A stretch of DNA of 64,000 nt from Desulfobulbaceae bacterium (GCA_024637145.1 JAGXFQ010000034.1:1-64000), one strand, 5' to 3'. Shown: positions 1 to 7,813, counted from the stretch's first letter. Made by a program: numbers and translations. Notes: generated from the letters alone by a model not told the origin.

Positions 1-212
1 AAATCGGCTATGTTACGGCTGGCTCGGCCAGTAAAAGTGACAACGGGGCGCCATCAGATCCCGACAGCCACTGAAAAACGTGAAACCGGCCACCTGTGAT
101 ATCAGATTGTTGGCAGGTGGGCCAAATCGGGAATGGCTGGTGCTATGGGTGTTGCGGGGGATGGGGTTTTAGAGGAGCCTGCTGATCTGATTTTTCAGTC
201 CATCTTCGCGCA

Positions 213-287
213 ATGAGTTGTTACAAGGCCATCACGTTGGGTTGCCCCAAAGACAACCACAACAAGGAGGAACTAAATAATGGCTGA
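213..287 (+). other. Possible rimO-like N-terminal remnant (24 codons)
   Basis: A short open frame begins MSCYKAITLGCPKD and stops after 24 codons. The TLGCPK block resembles the N-terminus of RimO/MiaB radical-SAM methylthiotransferases, where the Cys binds the N-terminal cluster. Nothing downstream continues the family, so at best this is a fragment left by a rearrangement. I see nothing recognisable in 1-212. Confidence 0.2.
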
Positions 288-332
288 TCCCATTATTTAG
301 TAGTGTCAGGTGTCACTTGATACCTGACACTA
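273..332. repeat. Two abutting perfect hairpins
   Basis: Positions 273-283 and 290-300 form an 11-bp perfect inverted repeat (arm CTAAATAATGG). Immediately next to it, 301-311 and 322-332 form a second 11-bp perfect inverted repeat (arm TAGTGTCAGGT). Neither is followed by a T-tract, so they are not classical terminators. They sit just upstream of the broken higBA pair and could be a REP-like element or mark a rearrangement edge. Confidence 0.6.
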
Positions 333-350
333 CAGGATGTAGATTTAAAT

Positions 351-623
351 ATGATTAAAAATTTCCGTCATAAAGGACTGAAGAATTTTTTTGAAACAGG
401 TTCGCTAAAAGGGATTATGCCGGAGCACGCTAAGCGGCTCCGGCTGATCCTGGCCCAACTGGACGTTGCTGAGTCTTAAGACGATATGAACTTGCCAGGT
501 TTGCATCTTTTAAAGGGGGAGCTGTCCGGTGTATGGGCGGTGACTGTTTCGGGAAATTGGCGGGTATGTTTTAGGTTTGAAAACCAAAACGCCGTTGCTG
601 TTAATTACGGAGATTATCACTAA
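351..623 (+). pseudogene. higB: HigB-family toxin broken by an in-frame stop
   Basis: Read through, the frame encodes a full-length HigB (RelE-superfamily mRNA interferase): it starts MIKNFRHKGLKNFFETGS, continues with DDMNLPGLHLLKG and ends GNWRVCFRFEN...VNYGDYH. This matches the family's usual length and conserved C-terminal RxxFRF and YxDYH blocks. Codon 43 is TAA (477-479), just before the conserved DDMN motif, so translation would end at 42 residues. The antitoxin-like gene higA follows 17 bases downstream in the usual toxin-first HigBA order, and it is broken too. A sequencing error cannot be excluded from one read-out. Confidence 0.85.
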
Positions 624-640
624 AAAAGGGGGAGTAAAAA

Positions 641-929
641 ATGAAGATGCATAACCCGCCGCATCCAGGCGAAATAATTAGAGAACTTTGCCTGGAGCCG
701 TTGGGCCTTACCGTTACGGAGGCTGCAGAGGGCTTAGGAGTAGCAAGACAGACAGACCCTTTCCGAGTTGGTCAACTGTCGCTCCAGTGTTTCGCCTGAA
801 ATGGCTATCAGGCTTTCAAAGGCCTTCAGGGTCAGTGCCGAAACCTGGCTTAAACATCAAATGAAATATGATCTTTGGCAGGCGCAGCAGCATGAAAAAA
901 ATATTCATGTAAGGGCTTTTGCCGCCTAG
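641..929 (+). pseudogene. higA: HigA-family antitoxin frameshifted at an AGAC repeat
   Basis: The start [20 protein letters not shown] and the later segment [20 protein letters not shown] are the two halves of a typical HigA XRE helix-turn-helix antitoxin. They lie in different frames. Between them is AGACAGACAGAC (746-757), three copies of a 4-base unit. Deleting one copy restores a single 94-codon reading frame to the TAG at 927-929. The most likely cause is slipped-strand duplication. As read, translation would end about 20 codons after the repeat. Confidence 0.85.
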
Positions 930-1060
930 ACAGGAAGTCTTGCCTGACTGCCACTCTGTCCTATCACGTATCTGAACCACTAGTTTGATTTTAATGGGTG
1001 ACTCCATTATGCACTCTGACCGCCATTATTACTTTACTATGTTCGGCGGAACGTCTTTTT

Positions 1061-1176
1061 TTGGCTCCTCGACCAGCAATAAGTCGACCTCGGAAACCTG
1101 CTACCAGGCACGATCATTGGTCAGGACGTAATCAGCGCCGCAGGCAAGAGCGGTCACCAACTGAATGGCATCCGGT
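1061..1176 (-). pseudogene. C-terminal remnant of a PIN-domain toxin
   Basis: On the minus strand this stretch encodes a PDAIQL...ALACGADYVLTNDRAW block, the C-terminal half of a PIN nuclease with its conserved Asp residues. It is closely similar in DNA and protein to the 3' end of the intact PIN gene at 2748-3182. The Trp codon of DRAW is followed by TAG. The similarity stops abruptly at about 1176, beside the motif GGTCTGTCCCC. It is a truncated, nonfunctional copy. Confidence 0.75.
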
Positions 1177-1286
1177 CTGTCCCCTTTTGCTAACTTTACT
1201 CTTGCTAGCTTTCCGCGATTCACGCGCATTAAATCCGTATTTTACGACTTTAATTTCCGAAATTCACGTTGTTCCATTCCGATAAG

Positions 1287-1433
1287 GAGAGTGATCTGCG
1301 TGGCCTGAAAAAACTCGCCGGCATCGCGGGTGATCAGTTCAAGATGGGGGTGTTGTTCTACGACGGCACCGAGACGATGCCTCTGGGAGGCGGGATCTGG
1401 GCGGCGCCGTTATCGTCGCTGTGGGGGGCATAG
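1287..1433 (+). pseudogene. C-terminal remnant of a DUF4143-type ATPase
   Basis: A 48-codon open stretch encodes SDLRGLKKLAGIAGDQF followed by a VLFYDG...GIWAAPLSSLWGA tail. This matches the C-terminal end of the AAA/DUF4143 ATP-binding proteins common in accessory regions, which end with a similar DUF4143/PD-(D/E)xK-like segment. The ATPase domain and any start codon are missing. No frame links it to upstream sequence, so it is a gene fragment. Confidence 0.55.
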
Positions 1434-1568
1434 AAGTCAAAAGCGTGACAGCCCTGTCCCGAAAAAGACAGAATAATAAAATTTAATTTTGATCTGACCA
1501 AATTATTCCGGCTTCTCACCGGAATAGGTGTCCGGAATCACTGGAATGCGCACAAAAAATGGCTGGGG

Positions 1569-1904
1569 CTAGAGGATGTGCTTGGTAAAGCGTTTTAATA
1601 AAATATCCTCAATATTCTGCCGAGAATCCAAGACCGACAAGACATAAACAGTAGAATCAGCGATTCTGTATAGTATGCGCCATGGAGAAACAATGAGCTC
1701 TCGGTAGTGCATGATACCTTGATCATAGAGTTCTGGCGCGATGCGATATTTTTCAGGCGAGTAATACAGGTTGGATACGTCTTTCTTGATTTTCTGTAAT
1801 ATCTTTAAGGCATTATCTGGGCTGCTTTGCGCGAGATAGGTGATGATCTTAGAAAGATCATTCTCCGCAGTGCTGGCCCAGGTAACAGTGTATTCTTTCT
1901 TCAT
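1569..1904 (-). CDS. ParE/RelE-family toxin
   Basis: The 111-residue product begins MKKEYTVTWASTAENDLSKI and carries the central YYSPEKYRIAPELYDQGIMHYRELIVSPWRILYRI. These are features of the ParE/RelE toxin fold: an N-terminal helical pair, then a beta sheet with the RELxVxPxRIxYRI strand. RelE members cleave mRNA on the ribosome and ParE members poison gyrase; the sequence alone does not separate them. Its start overlaps the stop of the upstream antitoxin gene by 4 bases (ATGA), so the pair is translationally coupled with the antitoxin first. Length and motifs look intact. Confidence 0.85.
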   Translation of the reverse strand: MKKEYTVTWASTAENDLSKIITYLAQSSPDNALKILQKIKKDVSNLYYSPEKYRIAPELYDQGIMHYRELIVSPWRILYRIADSTVYVLSVLDSRQNIEDILLKRFTKHIL

Positions 1905-2176
1905 CTCGTCTTTAATTTTGCCTCAAGATCAGCGAAGACGGATTCCTGTGATTTAACACTCCCTGATTTTATATCTTCTTCTCCTTGAGAGAGCAGCTTG
2001 AGGATCCCAATGGCATTTCTCATGTTTTCATAGCTTTCAGGGTCTTGAAGAACGGCTCTTGGTTCGCCATTTTGCGTAATGATAACGGGCCGATGGGTTT
2101 CGTTTATTTGTTTTAATAAATCTGCGGCATGAGACTTGAGATAGGTGACAGGCTTTATTTCTTTTGTGATATTCAT
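1901..2176 (-). CDS. Phd/YefM-family antitoxin
   Basis: The 91-residue protein contains YLKSHAADLLKQINETHRPVIITQNGEPRAVL, the N-terminal DNA-binding fold of Phd/YefM antitoxins. A polar C-terminal tail follows, expected to wrap the toxin. A good ribosome site (GGAGG, about 8 bases before the ATG) supports this start. Members normally repress their own operon when bound to toxin. It is the first gene of a two-gene operon with the ParE/RelE toxin, with a 4-base overlap. Confidence 0.88.
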   Translation of the reverse strand: MNITKEIKPVTYLKSHAADLLKQINETHRPVIITQNGEPRAVLQDPESYENMRNAIGILKLLSQGEEDIKSGSVKSQESVFADLEAKLKTR

Positions 2177-2296
2177 GATAACGACCTCCGGTCTTTTTAT
2201 CGTACCATAAACGGTTTGATAGTCAAGTTCGGCAATTTTGATATCAAGGTCTAAAGTCTAAGGTCCAAGGTTCAAGGCGCACGGGTGCCTTGTTGT

Positions 2297-2395
2297 CTTT
2301 GCGAGCAGCGCGAAGCAATCCAGAGAGGTGTTGCTGTTGCGGTGCCACCCCTGCACTTCCTGGACTGCCGCGTCCCTCCGGTCCTCGCAGCGACG
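2297..2395. repeat. Imperfect inverted-repeat element
   Basis: The left end (TTTGCGAGCAGCGCGAAGCA) and the right end (CTGGACTGCCGCG...CTCGCAGCGACG) are imperfect reverse complements about 100 bases apart. They resemble the GCGAG...GCAATCC intergenic repeats seen in many bacterial genomes. A related right-arm half occurs at 11908-11950. The element lies between the Phd/ParE operon and the group II intron remnant. Open frames running through it on both strands look accidental. Confidence 0.45.
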
Positions 2396-2554
2396 TGGGG
2401 AGGGGAGGCGGCGGTGCGTTGGGCCGGCCGAGGACAGGAAAACGGCGTTGTGTCGATTTCCACGACGCGATCTCTACGAACATTATGGGCTGCTGAAGGT
2501 TTCCGGGAAAGCGGGTTGGGGATTGACGCATGCGTTGGCGTGAAGAACATCGGA

Positions 2555-2698
2555 AAGCCGGATGCGGGAAAACCGCACGTCCGGTTTGATGAGGGGAGGT
2601 TGATGAGCGAACATGTCGGTAGACACGTAGTAGCCGCGTGCGGCGAGGCGTCAAATAAAAGTCCTGACCATGATCGGGAAGTCAGCTTCCTACTCTAC
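2555..2698 (+). ncRNA. Group II intron 3' remnant (domains V and VI)
   Basis: Positions 2555-2587 fold as a domain V hairpin. The lower stem AGCCGGA (2556-2562) pairs with TCCGGTT (2580-2586) and includes the catalytic AGC triad with its G-U wobble. There is a two-base CG bulge at 2578-2579, an upper stem TGCGG/CCGCA and a GAAA-containing loop. A domain VI stem follows (GGAGGTTG 2595-2602 with CAGCTTCC 2683-2690) and then TACTCTAC, a typical intron 3' end. I find no reverse transcriptase ORF or domain I, so this is a truncated intron. It sits in the TA island, whose islands are common targets of such elements. Confidence 0.65.
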
Positions 2699-2747
2699 CC
2701 AGTTACAGTGGTAAAGGGTTTTTTGTGGTGATGAAAGTGCAGGTTAC

Positions 2748-3182
2748 TTACAGCTCGTCGACCAACAATAAGTCAACCTCAGTCACCTGCTGCCAGGCAC
2801 GATCGTTGGTCAGGACATAGTCAGCGCCGCAGGCTAGAGCTGTCCCCAGTTGAATGGCATCTGGTGTTTTGAGCTGATATTTGGCCCGCATCTGGACTGC
2901 AAAGTCGGCAATCTTGATGTCAAGGGGGAAGGTGCTGATGTTTTCAGAATTGCCAAGATAATCGCCATATTTACGCACAAGCTTGTCGTTGCCGAGGCGG
3001 GCAGGCTGGGTGGTCAACTCAATATACGTGATAATGGAAGTGATGACCTGGCAGTTTGTCTCATACACCTGGTCGAAAAAACGGGCCATGTGGTGAAAAT
3101 AGCGGTCGTGCTTCTCGAAAAAATAGATAAAGGGAGCCGTGTCGATAAAGATGATATCCGCTCCCTGGAAGTCTACTCCCAT
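2748..3182 (-). CDS. vapC: VapC-type PIN-domain toxin
   Basis: This 144-residue protein has the PIN nuclease pattern: IFIDTAPFIYFFEK near the N-terminus (first Asp), ITSIITYIELTT (Glu), then TPDAIQLGTALACGADYVLTND (two Asp). These acidic residues bind the metal in VapC ribonucleases, which cleave tRNA or rRNA. The ATG at 3182 is chosen because it follows the antitoxin's reading frame with a 10-base overlap. Upstream in-frame starts would add a non-homologous leader. A broken copy of its C-terminus lies at 1061-1176. Confidence 0.87.
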   Translation of the reverse strand: MGVDFQGADIIFIDTAPFIYFFEKHDRYFHHMARFFDQVYETNCQVITSIITYIELTTQPARLGNDKLVRKYGDYLGNSENISTFPLDIKIADFAVQMRAKYQLKTPDAIQLGTALACGADYVLTNDRAWQQVTEVDLLLVDEL

Positions 3183-3427
3183 TCCGAACGCTCCTTGTGG
3201 ACATATCTTTCGGCATCGACACCTGACCACACCTCACGGCCCAGTCCGGCTGCTTTACGGAAGTCAAGCTTGCCTTTAGGCCGCTCCTTTTGTGCGTTTA
3301 CAGGGGAGAGCTTGGCGATTTGTTTGCCCGCTCTTTCAATGATGATCTCCTCATGGCGCAAGAAAACACGATTGAGCACTTCCCCGAATTTTCTTCTGGC
3401 CTCCATGGCACTGATTGGTTGCGGCAT
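3173..3427 (-). CDS. Phd/YefM-like antitoxin of the PIN toxin
   Basis: The 84-residue product starts MPQPISAMEARRKFGEVLNR and contains EEIIIERAGKQIAKLSP, the Phd/YefM DNA-binding region. A charged tail follows (VWSGVDAERYVHKERSEWE). The ATG at 3427 is preceded by GAGGAA at good spacing, so the longer in-frame start at 3496 is unlikely. It overlaps the PIN toxin gene by 10 bases. A Phd-type antitoxin with a PIN toxin is a common mixed pairing. Neutralisation of the toxin and operon autoregulation are inferred from the family. Confidence 0.83.
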   Translation of the reverse strand: MPQPISAMEARRKFGEVLNRVFLRHEEIIIERAGKQIAKLSPVNAQKERPKGKLDFRKAAGLGREVWSGVDAERYVHKERSEWE

Positions 3428-3624
3428 GGCGTTGTTCCTCTTTGAATTTGTATGCAGTATGTTAATTAGTATAGTTGTGTTAATTGATATGGTCAAGTGG
3501 CTTTGATGGGGCAGAGTGCCAGGCCTTCTGGCTATTTGGCCGCAAACGCTTGCCTGGCTTTGAAGAAGAGGCCGGGACGGAGATGTTGTCAGGAAAACGT
3601 GGTCTGTCCAGATTCGATACCAAA

Positions 3625-3879
3625 TTAATAATGATAACGAAGTTGGGCAATAAGGATGGCGTCATCAAGGGGCTTGTAGACAAGGCGATGCTCATCATTG
3701 ATGCGGCGAGACCAATAGCCTGATAATGCATGACGGAGAGGTTCAGGCTTGCCGGTACCCTCGAAGGGGGTACGTTTGATCTCCTTGAGCAATGAATTTA
3801 TACGTTTAACGATTTTTTTGTTTGTATGCTGCCAGTACAGATAGTCGTCCCAGGCATGTTCAGAGAAGATCAGCTTCAC
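3625..3879 (-). CDS. yoeB: YoeB toxin
   Basis: At 84 residues this is the normal YoeB size. It has the family landmarks FSEHAWDDYLYWQ near the start, KRTPFEGTGKPEPL in the middle and GYWSRRINDEHRLVY with a terminal RYHY. YoeB is a ribosome-dependent mRNA interferase; the conserved Glu, Arg, His and C-terminal Tyr contribute to catalysis, and all are present. Its start overlaps the yefM stop by 4 bases. The pair reads as intact, unlike the neighbouring higBA. Confidence 0.95.
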   Translation of the reverse strand: MKLIFSEHAWDDYLYWQHTNKKIVKRINSLLKEIKRTPFEGTGKPEPLRHALSGYWSRRINDEHRLVYKPLDDAILIAQLRYHY

Positions 3880-4127
3880 TCGCTGAGTTCTCGTTCTTGC
3901 CCTTGACCGTTTTCAAGTTCGGAAACTGATTCAAGAAGCCGCCTGGCGCTTTTAGGGCTTCGTAACAAGTAGGCTGTTTCTTCCAAAGATTTATAGTCAT
4001 CAAGCGAGAGCATTACTACGGCGTTTTCTTTTTTGCGAGTGATGATCACCGGCTCGTGGTCTGCGCAAACCTTCTGCATAGTTTTGGCCAGATTACCTCG
4101 TGCTGAAGTGTATGTGATTGTGTTCAT
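3876..4127 (-). CDS. yefM: YefM antitoxin
   Basis: The 83-residue protein starts MNTITYTSARGNLAKTMQKV and continues with HEPVIITRKKENAVVMLSLDDYKSLEE, the classic YefM DNA-binding half. It is followed by TAYLLRSPKSARRLLES, the toxin-binding helix. AGGAG lies 8 bases upstream of the ATG. YefM binds YoeB and, as a complex, represses its own promoter. It is transcribed away from the flagellar cluster and ends the TA island. Confidence 0.95.
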   Translation of the reverse strand: MNTITYTSARGNLAKTMQKVCADHEPVIITRKKENAVVMLSLDDYKSLEETAYLLRSPKSARRLLESVSELENGQGQERELSE

Positions 4128-4253
4128 GAGTTTTCTCCTTTTATGTACAGCATACTGTACGCATTGCAGAGGGAGCTGTCAACCATGGATAGAATTAAAT
4201 GGTATACGGGTGAAGAAAATAAAAAACGTGGTCTGTCCCCATTTAATTCCGGA

Positions 4254-4327
4254 AGCCACCCGGAATCCACCGAAATCACGGAAAACATTTTGTTTGTTTT
4301 TTTCGTGGCTTCTGTGGATTCCGTGGC
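4254..4327. repeat. Hairpin with GGAATCCAC-type periodic arms
   Basis: The left arm (GCCACCCGGAATCCACCGAA...) and right arm (TTTCGTGGCTTCTGTGGATTCCGTGGC) are imperfect reverse complements built from short CAC-containing modules. It resembles the elements at 11772-11867 and 60929-60988. It lies between yefM and the fliC promoter, and the transcription unit boundary there makes a role as a bidirectional terminator possible. Confidence 0.5.
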
Positions 4328-4361
4328 AGGCTGTTTTTTTTGTTGCGTATCAAAAAAAACT

Positions 4362-4388
4362 TAAAGTTGTGGGGGGGGGGGCCGATAG
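4362..4388 (+). promoter_or_regulatory. Sigma-28 flagellar promoter with a poly-G spacer
   Basis: TAAAGTTG (4362-4369) and GCCGATAG (4381-4388) each match 7 of 8 bases of the sigma-28 (FliA) consensus TAAAGTTT-N11-GCCGATAA, and the spacer is exactly 11 bases. The spacer is one T followed by ten G. With the first G of the -10 box this makes an 11-base G homopolymer (4371-4381). It would drive fliC with a leader of roughly 160 bases. Homopolymer spacers are a known substrate for slipped-strand promoter switching in other genera. Confidence 0.82.
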
Positions 4389-4557
4389 GATTGTTGTAAC
4401 AGTTAGAAATAAGGCCGCCAAAGGGGGTGATGACGAAGAGCGCAGGCCGCTAACAGTAACAGTATAAGAAAAAAACGGAAAAAAGTGACTTGCCCGGCAA
4501 GGATGCCAGGCTGGTAAAAAAAGAAGTACAACAAAACTAACATGGAGGTTAGTAATC

Positions 4558-6135
4558 ATGGCAATTTCAGTAAACACCAATGTGGCGTCCTTAACCGCCC
4601 AGCGTAATCTGATGAATTCTCAGAACACCCTTAACAAGTCCCTGGCCCGTCTCTCCTCTGGTCTGCGCATCAACAGCGCCAAGGATGACGCAGCTGGTCT
4701 GGCCATCTCCGACCGGATGACGGCCCAGGTCCGCGGCCTCAACCAGGCGGCCCGTAACGCCAACGACGGCATCTCCCTGGCCCAGACCGCTGAGGGCGCC
4801 CTGCAGGAATCCACCAACATTCTGCAGCGTGTCCGCGAGCTGGCCGTGCAGTCCGCCAATGACACCAACACCCAAGCTGACCGCGATTCTCTGAATGCGG
4901 AGGTCACCCAGCTGGTGGACGAGCTTGACCGTATTGCCCTGACCACCGCCTTCAACGGCAAAAACGTGCTGGACGGGAATCTGGGTTCAGCCTCTTTTCA
5001 GGTGGGTGCCAATGCCGGACCGGGTCAGAGCATATCCTTTACTATTGGCAGTGCTCGCGCCGCTGCCCTGGGGGAAGTGGCCGTTGCTACTGGTGTAACA
5101 GGTACTGCGGCAACTCCTGCGACAGCTGCCTCTCTGACAACTGGTGGGCTTGTTGTTACCTCCCAAGAAACAGGTCTGGGCGGCAATGACATAACGGTCG
5201 CATTGGCAGCAGATGCAGTGGTGGATAGGACCGAAACCAATGCTTTTGATTTTACCGCAGCTACCATTGTTGATGCAGATGAATTTGTAATAGATGGCAT
5301 GACTGCGACAGTCGGAACCGCTGGTGTCACCACTGAAGCAGATTTGGCCAGTGCTTTTGCCGCTCATGCTGCCAGTGGTGGTACTTCGACTACTGTCGGT
5401 ACCGTTACCGTCACGAGTGTGGCTGCATACGCCGGCGACTGGACCTTTTCGGCCGCTGGTGATGTGCTAACTGCGACAAGTACCACTGCTAACACAGATG
5501 TAGGAGCTATTGCTTACACGGACGCTGACGCCATGGCTCCCACCGTAACCAACCTTGACGGCCAGGCCGCACAAGTTGGGCTCACTCTTGACATTACGGA
5601 TAATGCCATTACCGTCACCGCCAGTCAAGCTACTATAGACGCGGGAATAACCACAGCAGATATTGCCGCGCTGATTGATGGCAAGCAAACTACATTTGGC
5701 AGAGTTACCGCTACTGGTGGTACTGACGAGCTTACCGCTGTTTTTGGACCAACCAACTTGCTTGACGGTGCGGATGCTGCAGCTGCGAGTTCGGATTATA
5801 GTGTGGGAACTGTTGCTACAACGACGGTAGATCTGATTGACATTAGTTCCCTCCCGGATTCAGAAATTGCCATTGCCAGTGTTGATAAAGCTTTGAGCGA
5901 TATTTCAACCATCCGGGGCGGCCTTGGTGCGGTGCAGAACCGTTTCGAGTCCACCATCTCCAATCTGATGAACGTCTCCGAAAATATTGCGGCAGCCCGT
6001 TCCCGGATCCTGGATGCCGACTTTGCCGCAGAGACCTCGCAGATGACCAAGTCTCAGATCCTGCAGCAGGCCGGTATGGCCATGCTCTCCCAGGCCAACT
6101 CCATCCCCCAGGGTGCCTTGAGCCTTCTTCAGTAA
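4558..6135 (+). CDS. fliC: Flagellin
   Basis: This 525-residue protein forms the flagellar filament. The N-terminal D0/D1 region (about residues 1-165: [37 protein letters not shown]) and the C-terminal D1/D0 region (about 440-525, ending [13 protein letters not shown]) are textbook flagellin. The middle, about residues 175-430, is a Thr/Ala/Asp-rich variable segment with a visibly less GC-biased base composition, as expected for the surface-exposed D2/D3 domains. GGAGG precedes the ATG. The sigma-28 promoter at 4362-4388 and a terminator at 6163-6201 suggest a monocistronic transcript. FliS, encoded downstream, would chaperone it. Confidence 0.98.
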   Translation: MAISVNTNVASLTAQRNLMNSQNTLNKSLARLSSGLRINSAKDDAAGLAISDRMTAQVRGLNQAARNANDGISLAQTAEGALQESTNILQRVRELAVQSANDTNTQADRDSLNAEVTQLVDELDRIALTTAFNGKNVLDGNLGSASFQVGANAGPGQSISFTIGSARAAALGEVAVATGVTGTAATPATAASLTTGGLVVTSQETGLGGNDITVALAADAVVDRTETNAFDFTAATIVDADEFVIDGMTATVGTAGVTTEADLASAFAAHAASGGTSTTVGTVTVTSVAAYAGDWTFSAAGDVLTATSTTANTDVGAIAYTDADAMAPTVTNLDGQAAQVGLTLDITDNAITVTASQATIDAGITTADIAALIDGKQTTFGRVTATGGTDELTAVFGPTNLLDGADAAAASSDYSVGTVATTTVDLIDISSLPDSEIAIASVDKALSDISTIRGGLGAVQNRFESTISNLMNVSENIAAARSRILDADFAAETSQMTKSQILQQAGMAMLSQANSIPQGALSLLQ

Positions 6136-6162
6136 ATAAGTAACCTTGACGTTGTAATAGGG

Positions 6163-6201
6163 AAACCGGGGAGGGGGATTGCTCCCCTCCCCGGTTTTTT
6201 T
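6163..6201 (+). terminator. Rho-independent terminator after fliC
   Basis: A GC-rich stem (AACCGGGGAGGGG with CCCCTCCCCGGTT, small loop) is followed directly by a run of T. It lies 28 bases after the flagellin stop codon and before the fliD ribosome site. Confidence 0.9.
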
Positions 6202-6225
6202 GATTCTCAGTAACAGGAGTCCATC

Positions 6226-7650
6226 ATGACCATCGGCATAGGCGGTTTAGTATCCGGACTGGATACGGAATCCATAATCAGCCAGATGATGGCCCTTGAA
6301 AGGCGTCCCGTCCTCTTTTTGCAGGGACGTGAGGCCGACTTCCAGTCCAAGATTTCGGCACTGGGGACCTTGAAGGGTGGCCTGGCCGCCCTGCAGACAG
6401 CATCCGCCTCCCTGGGCGATGGTGACAGCTTTGTCTCCTTCAGTGCCACCTCAGCCAACCCCACTGCCCTGGATGCCATTGCCAGTGCGGATGCCGCCGC
6501 CGGCACCTACCAGGTGGAGGTCGCCGGCCTGGCCACCTCCCAGCAGGTGCGCAGTGCGGCCTTTGACTCTCTAGCTGTAGATGATGCTGTGGGCACCGGC
6601 ACCCTCACCATCCAGGTGGGCAGCAACACCAGTTTTGATATTGCCATCGGCGCTGATGATCAGACCCTGGCCGGCATTGCCGCGGCCATTAACGGGGCGG
6701 GCACCGATGTTTCGGCCGCAGTGGTGGATGACGGCAAAGGTAGTGTCTATCTCACCCTGGCCAGCTCCCGCACCGGCGCGGATAATACCATCAGCCTGAC
6801 CATGGCCGATGCTGACGGGGACAACACGGATGGAGCGGGTCTTTCCAGCCTCTACGAAACCCCCCTCACCCAGGGATTGTTTGAAACCCAGACCGCGGCC
6901 AATGCCCAGCTGACCTTGAACGGTATTGGGGTGGAGCGGGCCGCAAACACCATTGATGATCTCATTGCCGGGGTCACCCTGAGCCTGAAAGAGGCCGCTC
7001 CAGGCCAGCCCTTTGAGCTCACCGTGGCCCAGGATCTGACCACCATCACCAAGAAGGTGGAGAGTTTCGTTAAGCAATATAATGCCATGGTGGGCACCTT
7101 TGATTCCCTGCAGAGCTATGATGCCACGGCCGGTTCCGGCGGGATGCTGCAGGGGGACAGTACCACCCGCCAGCTGCAATCACGCCTGCAGGGCCTTCTC
7201 TATGGGGGAGTGGATGGGGTGGCAGAGGAGGTCAATGGCCTGAGCCGCCTGGGCATCGAAGTGGGCCGCGACGGTAAATTGAGCATCGATGGTGAGGCCC
7301 TGGCCGCTGCGGTGGCAGAGAACCCCGGCGGGGTGAGCAGTTTTTTCAGCAATGACGAAGCGGGTAATGATGGTATGGGTCGCCGGTTTGACGATCTGCT
7401 GGAGGGCTATCTCAATCCTTCCTCAGGGCTTTTTGTCTCCAAGGTGGATGGGCTTAAGGAATCCATTAAGGATATCGGTGAGCAGGTGGAGCGCATCGAA
7501 TTTAGGCTTGTGAAGCGGGAGGAGAACCTCAGGCAGCAGTTTCTGAATCTGGAGACGCTGCTGGCCGGCTTCCAGGCCACCCAGGGCGCCCTGGATCAGC
7601 AGCTGGAGTCGCTGTCCAACTTGAGCACCTATATCTCCACCAAGAAATAA
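6226..7650 (+). CDS. fliD: Flagellar filament cap protein FliD
   Basis: This is hook-associated protein 2, which caps the growing filament and assembles flagellin subunits. The 474-residue protein begins TIGIGGLVSGLDTESIISQMM, the signature FliD N-terminus. It has the conserved TYQVEVAGLATSQQVRS stretch at about residues 90-107 and a C-terminal coiled-coil region ending LSNLSTYISTKK. AGGAG sits 7 bases before the ATG. It follows fliC on the same strand but after a terminator, so it probably has its own promoter or depends on read-through. Length is normal. Confidence 0.97.
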   Translation: MTIGIGGLVSGLDTESIISQMMALERRPVLFLQGREADFQSKISALGTLKGGLAALQTASASLGDGDSFVSFSATSANPTALDAIASADAAAGTYQVEVAGLATSQQVRSAAFDSLAVDDAVGTGTLTIQVGSNTSFDIAIGADDQTLAGIAAAINGAGTDVSAAVVDDGKGSVYLTLASSRTGADNTISLTMADADGDNTDGAGLSSLYETPLTQGLFETQTAANAQLTLNGIGVERAANTIDDLIAGVTLSLKEAAPGQPFELTVAQDLTTITKKVESFVKQYNAMVGTFDSLQSYDATAGSGGMLQGDSTTRQLQSRLQGLLYGGVDGVAEEVNGLSRLGIEVGRDGKLSIDGEALAAAVAENPGGVSSFFSNDEAGNDGMGRRFDDLLEGYLNPSSGLFVSKVDGLKESIKDIGEQVERIEFRLVKREENLRQQFLNLETLLAGFQATQGALDQQLESLSNLSTYISTKK

Positions 7651-7813
7651 GGGTGGGGCGAAGCGTTTTGAAAAATGGACATGATGGGCAACAGGGAGAA
7701 ACCGGGCGCGGCCATCTGGCCAACTGGGAGATTTCTGCTGCTGGCCGCAATAACTTGGGGGCTCTGCGAGAGCTGTAAGCCGTTCATCAAAAAAACAAGG
7801 GACAAGTGAAATT

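Noticed and set aside
2285-2731. 148-codon ORF (and its reverse-strand counterparts) in the intron and repeat region
   Set aside because: It covers the inverted-repeat element and the intron domain V/VI; the coding pattern is explained by RNA structure and there is no ribosome site.
7675-7809. Small ORF between fliD and fliS
   Set aside because: About 44 codons with no ribosome site and no family similarity; the gap is probably untranslated.
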